Assembly (NCBI RefSeq): GCF_000284255.1
Contig: NC_017075.1
Location: 1,984,001-2,048,000, forward strand
Direction: 5' to 3'
DNA: 64,000 nt
Source: Rubrivivax gelatinosus IL144
GTDB taxonomy: Bacteria; Pseudomonadota; Gammaproteobacteria; Burkholderiales; Burkholderiaceae_C
Below, piece by piece: positions 62,139 to 64,000 of this stretch; position 1 is the stretch's first letter; each line of letters starts with the position of its first letter. The notes beneath the pieces were generated by a model. That model made no database searches. It worked only from the letters and a program-made list of their open reading frames with translations, and had not been told where the DNA came from. Both the position numbers and the translations under genes were made by a program.

Positions 62139-62978
62139 TCAGTCGGAGTCGGAGAAACAGGTGAGGCACAGCCGGCCGTCGTGCTCGGCGACGCGGGCCT
62201 TGAACAGGCGCAGGCCGTCGACCAGGGCGTCGGCTTCGCCGAGCGTGATCGGGAGCACGTCGCCGACCTTCAGCGCGGCGACGTCCGACAGCGGCAGCTG
62301 CTTGTCGAGCAGCTGCGCGACGAGGCGGAACTCCAGCCGCGTGGCCAGCGGCGCGACGGTGGCCTGGGCGCTGGAGGGCAGGCGCTCGGTGGCCAGCTGC
62401 GTCCACAGCCGCTCCAGCCACGAGGGCGCGAGCGCGACGCGCAGGCGCGCGGGTTCGCTCATGCCGGCTTCGGCGATCGTCGCGTCCAGCACCCAGGTGC
62501 CGCGGGCCGGCGCCGCGGCGGGCGTGCCGGCCGCCGGCGCCGCGACGGTGGCGGGCTCGGCCGGCAGCCCGGCTTCGAGCCGGCGTGCCGCCAGCGCCGC
62601 CCAGGCCGCACCCAGCTGCGCCGCCAGGCGCTCCTCGGTCGTGGTGGCGGTCGTGTCCTCGCCCTGGGCCTCGGTGCCGAAGCGCCGCGCCATCAAGGCC
62701 AGCAGCAGCCGGCGGTCGGCGCCGCAGACCAGCGTGCCGCGCGCGAACGCGTAGGCATGCCAGCCGCTGCCCTCGGCCTCGCGCTCCAGCCGCGCGAGCG
62801 AGGCGTCGACGACCTCGAAGCCGGCGCGGTGGCGCTGGTTGACCTGGCGCCGCAGCCAGCCGGCGAGGTCGGCCCGCCAGCGCCGCGCGAAGGCGTCGAG
62901 CAGGTGCACCGGGCGCCCGAGCGAGGTCGGGTCGATCGGCCGGCAAGGGGTCGAACGGGATGCGGTCATGGCATGCAA
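62139..62978 (-). CDS. fliM: Divergent FliM-like motor switch protein
   Basis: A 279-residue protein placed where fliM is expected. The last 75 residues form a SpoA-type domain (LEFRLVAQLLDKQLPLSDVA, ALKVGDVLPITLGEADALVD, GRLCLTCFSDSD). The middle has a weak CheC-like region. The N-terminus (MTASRSTPCRPIDPTSLGRP) lacks the EIDALL segment that binds CheY-P in normal FliM, and the protein is about 50 residues shorter than usual. It may form the C-ring of a lateral-type motor without the usual CheY input. First gene of the leftward operon. Confidence 0.7.
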   Translation of the reverse strand: MHAMTASRSTPCRPIDPTSLGRPVHLLDAFARRWRADLAGWLRRQVNQRHRAGFEVVDASLARLEREAEGSGWHAYAFARGTLVCGADRRLLLALMARRFGTEAQGEDTTATTTEERLAAQLGAAWAALAARRLEAGLPAEPATVAAPAAGTPAAAPARGTWVLDATIAEAGMSEPARLRVALAPSWLERLWTQLATERLPSSAQATVAPLATRLEFRLVAQLLDKQLPLSDVAALKVGDVLPITLGEADALVDGLRLFKARVAEHDGRLCLTCFSDSD

Positions 62979-63324
62979 TGAGACATCGAGCGGCGAATTC
63001 TAGGAATCGTTCGGCTTTTCGTTGGCGCAATTAAGCGGAATATGCATCGCTTTCTTTCCGACCGTTCATTTGCCCGAACTCGCATCATGCAGACCATGCC
63101 GGGTCGGATGGCAGGTGTTTTTCAGGGAATTCATCCGACTCACAATAAATGAAAAGAGCGCGCCGAGATGGTAATTCTGAAACTATCAGTTTTGCCATCT
63201 GATGTCATTCGGAGCGATATCGAAATCTGTCATGCCGTTAAAGAAGAGAACTAGTTCACGTGTCCGAAGCTATCCGCCGGTTACGGCCTGCAACAGCCCG
63301 GACGCCGCGCTTAGCATGCGCCGC

Positions 63325-63415
63325 ATCAGGGCACACCCGTGCGAAAGCCGGGGTCGCAAAGCTTCCGGTCTAACCGTCCCCCCGAGCGGGACGCACGACA
63401 GCGGGGCCGCCGGGC
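63325..63415 (+). promoter_or_regulatory. Cyclic-di-GMP-I (GEMM) riboswitch
   Basis: The core matches the class I aptamer: GGGCACACC, GCGAAAG, then GGGTCGCAAAGC, CCGGTCTAA, a variable hairpin (CCCCGAGCGGG), and ACAGCGGGGCCGCCGGG. The Vc2 RNA from Vibrio cholerae shows the same order (GGGCAAACC, CGAAAG, GGGACGCAAAGC, CCGGCCTAA, GTAGCGGGGTTACCG). It reads towards the fliE-like gene about 500 bases downstream. The remaining gap 62979-63914 has no gene I can support; further hairpins follow it at 63429-63450, 63679-63694 and 63779. Confidence 0.85.
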
Positions 63416-63778
63416 GAAGCCGCCTCGAGCACCTCGGACGCACGAGGTGTGACGGCATCGTCTGTCCATGGCGCGGCGCGCCGTGGAGACCTTTGCGTTC
63501 ACGCGGGTCGGGCCCTGTCACGAGCTCCGCACCCGATGTCACGAACGCCGCCACCTGCCACCGCCTGTCGCACCGCCCCGAGCGGAGCGCGCCAGACCGT
63601 TCGCGGATCGCCGGTGTCGCCGCTGCGGGCCGCCGTCAGATTCGTTGCCAGTTCGAGATCGATGTTCTGCATGCGTTTCCAGCGTTTCCGCTGGAGGCTA
63701 ATGCCGGTTTTATTCGCGGGCTCCGGATTCACGCTCGGAAGACAAGCTCCGGAGTCACGAAAAATTAATGCGCCGTTG

Positions 63779-63817
63779 CCGTCAAGTCTTTTGACGGTGA
63801 ACCGATAAGCGCTTATC
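63779..63817. promoter_or_regulatory. Hairpin and palindrome upstream of fliE
   Basis: CCGTCAA/TTGACGG (63779-63797) makes a 7-bp stem with a 5-base loop, and GATAAGCGCTTATC (63804-63817) is a perfect 14-bp palindrome. Both lie 100-135 bases before the fliE-like start. They may be an operator or part of the riboswitch expression region; no T run follows. Confidence 0.4.
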
Positions 63818-63914
63818 CCCGTGTTCTTGGCGTAATGGGCCGGCAGCAGGCCCGAGCCGCCGCATGGTCCGAAGTTCCCGGTTGCCGCGAATGCGGTCGA
63901 CTCCTGGAGGTTTG

Positions 63915-64000
63915 ATGTCGCAAATGTTGATGTCGGTCATGGCGCAAGCCGAGCGCATGGCGGGCGAGGGCCTGCGCCTGGGCGCCGGTGCCGCGGCCGA
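63915..64000 (+). CDS. FliE-like hook-basal body protein, cut by window edge
   Basis: Only the first 28 codons are inside the window (MSQMLMSVMAQAERMAGEGL then RLGAGAAA). The ATG at 63915 has GGAGG four bases upstream, a strong site. The short amphipathic start and its position, divergent from fliM across a long gap, fit fliE at the head of a fliEFGHIJ operon, as in lateral flagellar loci. The call rests on context more than sequence and needs the next bases. Confidence 0.5.
   Translation, partial: MSQMLMSVMAQAERMAGEGLRLGAGAAA

Noticed and set aside
63449..63808. A 119-codon open frame between the riboswitch and fliE
   Set aside because: No ribosome site, no domain, and a composition unlike the genes around. 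It overlaps hairpins likely to be part of the leader RNA.

Overview
The window is very GC-rich throughout and looks like the chromosome of a denitrifying, flagellated betaproteobacterium of the order Burkholderiales (Rubrivivax/Leptothrix-like). This is an inference from a Tat-exported clade I type NosZ with a full nos cluster, three PEP-CTERM surface proteins, a CysB-family regulator, cobalamin biosynthesis (cobF) and a lateral-type flagellar export operon. No tRNA, rRNA or CRISPR array was seen. Bases 1-285 hold no gene that can be supported.

Left part (0.3-15.5 kb): an M20 peptidase lipoprotein, a GH13 glucan enzyme with decayed gene fragments beside it, and then the most interesting locus. 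A 72-residue peptide gene (5490-5708) is followed 24 bases later by an 844-residue protein (5733-8267). That protein has a signal peptide, a TPR-like periplasmic part, one membrane helix, an intact GGDEF domain and a C-terminal alpha-N-methyltransferase of the borosin (OphMA/SonM) type. The small protein resembles a split-borosin precursor. This would be a RiPP system whose backbone N-methyltransferase is built into a membrane cyclic-di-GMP synthase. Next come a GNAT, a methyltransferase, a serine hydrolase, two PEP-CTERM proteins and a DUF1015 protein.

Nitrous oxide region (15.5-30 kb): a minus-strand cluster nosZ-R-D-F-Y-L-L2 with translational overlaps, a terminator between nosZ and nosR, and a divergent cytochrome c lipoprotein plus apbE (flavin transferase for NosR). 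DUF2946, TonB-receptor and PepSY genes follow and may supply metal.

Middle (30-48.7 kb): cobF, an ScfR/RamB-type regulator facing a thioesterase across a strong inverted-repeat operator, a five-gene operon (ABC exporter, amidohydrolase, two-component system) with 4-base overlaps, a dCache-GGDEF protein, a PEP-CTERM/phytase-like pair, an AspT-type antiporter, panBC with a terminator, an acetate transporter, azoreductase, a thioesterase and a CysB-like regulator.

Right part (48.8-64 kb): flagellin, an OGT-like glycosyltransferase and an HD-GYP-like protein that lacks the His of its HD pair. An AT-richer island follows with two HNH endonuclease genes separated by a convincing integron attC site, an IS110-family remnant and dispersed repeats on both sides. 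Then a fliMNPQR-flhBA operon reads leftward. The long gap before a rightward fliE-like gene at the window edge carries a well-conserved cyclic-di-GMP-I (GEMM) riboswitch. Cyclic-di-GMP is a recurring theme: two GGDEF proteins, one HD-GYP protein and one riboswitch.
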